A stretch of 23,881 nucleotides of DNA from Alphaproteobacteria bacterium. Lineage in GTDB: Bacteria; Pseudomonadota; Alphaproteobacteria; RF32; CAG-239. The stretch is from NCBI GenBank assembly GCA_017958895.1, contig JAGDBT010000118.1:1-23881 (forward strand), in the 5' to 3' direction. Within the stretch, counting starts at the first letter, position 1; every line of letters begins with the position of its first letter. The notes under the pieces were generated by a model that was given only the letters and a program-made list of their open reading frames with translations, did no database searches and had not been told where the DNA came from. A program made the position numbers and the translations under genes. Below are positions 23,647 to 23,881 of this stretch, in pieces.

Positions 23647-23881
23647 ATGATAAAGTATTATCCGGCAGTATCAGGAAGAGCAGATTATCAAAGTGCTCAA
23701 TACACAAATGAAAGGAAAAGAGGTCCTATTCCTGAAGGAAATTATTTGTTAGGTCAAGGGACCGGAGAAGATTATAACAATAAAGAAGAAATGTCTTGGT
23801 GGAGAAAATTTGTACCATGGAATGATAATCCTTGGTATGAAAATCCTGCGGCATGGGGAAAATCTCGTATTCCTATTCAAC
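23647..23881 (+). CDS. DUF2778/Tlde1-like protein, partial at the right edge
   Basis: The first 78 residues are visible and the gene runs out of the window. MIKYYPAVSGRADYQSAQYT, then RGPIPEGNYLLG (about 29-40), and WGKSRIPI near the end match, by eye, the N-terminal part of DUF2778 (Tlde1-type) domains. That family includes type VI secretion effectors that cut or edit peptidoglycan as L,D-transpeptidase/carboxypeptidase relatives. Its catalytic His and Cys would lie further right and cannot be checked. The start is fixed by an in-frame TGA at 23638-23640. An earlier ATG at 23637 is in another frame and stops after 24 codons. Only a weak GAGA-type ribosome binding site is present. Confidence 0.65.
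   Translation, partial: MIKYYPAVSGRADYQSAQYTNERKRGPIPEGNYLLGQGTGEDYNNKEEMSWWRKFVPWNDNPWYENPAAWGKSRIPIQ

Noticed and set aside
23492..23707. Minus-strand open frame of 71 codons at the repeats and dyad
   Set aside because: Its sequence is mostly the translated repeats and palindrome, and it overlaps the start of the better supported Tlde1-like gene.
23637..23711. ATG at 23637 as the start of the Tlde1-like gene
   Set aside because: It is in a different frame and stops after 24 codons; the family-like frame starts at 23647 behind an in-frame TGA.

Overview
The window looks like a chromosomal segment of a low-GC, probably host- or gut-associated alphaproteobacterium. The reasons are the rpmI-rplT-pheS-pheT order with no infC in front, outer-membrane barrel proteins with Gram-negative signal peptides and C-terminal aromatic residues, a gap-pgk glycolytic cluster and a fermentative L-lactate dehydrogenase. 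The lineage is an inference from gene content; no 16S is present. TAA, TAG and TGA all act as stops, so the code is standard.

Left part (1-4063, mostly minus strand): pepA, gap and pgk run leftward, with a strong hairpin plus T-run between gap and pgk and a terminator after pgk. At the edge, bases 1-3 are a minus-strand start codon with a strong ribosome binding site, and that site is mirrored as a 17-bp inverted repeat. A promoter and terminator on the plus strand there could produce a small RNA of about 65 nt.

Middle-left (4092-7786): a promoter divergent from pepA drives a tight three-gene operon of a 519-residue protein with an HNH-like His/Asn pattern, a SUKH (SMI1/KNR4)-type protein and the tRNA t6A enzyme TsaC/Sua5. 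It converges on a membrane-anchored ankyrin protein, with the two stop codons abutting.

Translation block (7898-13739): rpmI, rplT, a terminator or attenuator hairpin, pheS, pheT and proS. proS is cut in two by one in-frame TAA where related enzymes have Glu, and the reading frame is otherwise intact to the end.

Envelope and signalling block (13738-19735): a barrel protein, a Cache-HAMP-PP2C-HATPase phosphatase/kinase with a STAS partner, a conserved Trp/Cys-rich protein of unknown function, a probably abundant outer-membrane protein with its own codon bias, and a RimJ/RimL-like acetyltransferase. The phosphatase and STAS protein form a partner-switching pair under a strong promoter.

Right part (19895-23881): ldh, then an initiator tRNA-Met whose last 21 bases plus one following base are repeated exactly 174 bp downstream, beyond a terminator and a GC-rich non-coding block. 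After this the composition becomes AT-rich and the genes are unfamiliar: a helical 152-residue protein, a Pro/Asn-rich 259-residue protein, a membrane protein with a six-Cys tail, phased operator-like repeats, a 40-bp dyad, and the start of a protein resembling DUF2778/Tlde1-type peptidoglycan-targeting toxins. This reads as a tRNA-linked accessory island, possibly carrying a toxin-immunity cassette.
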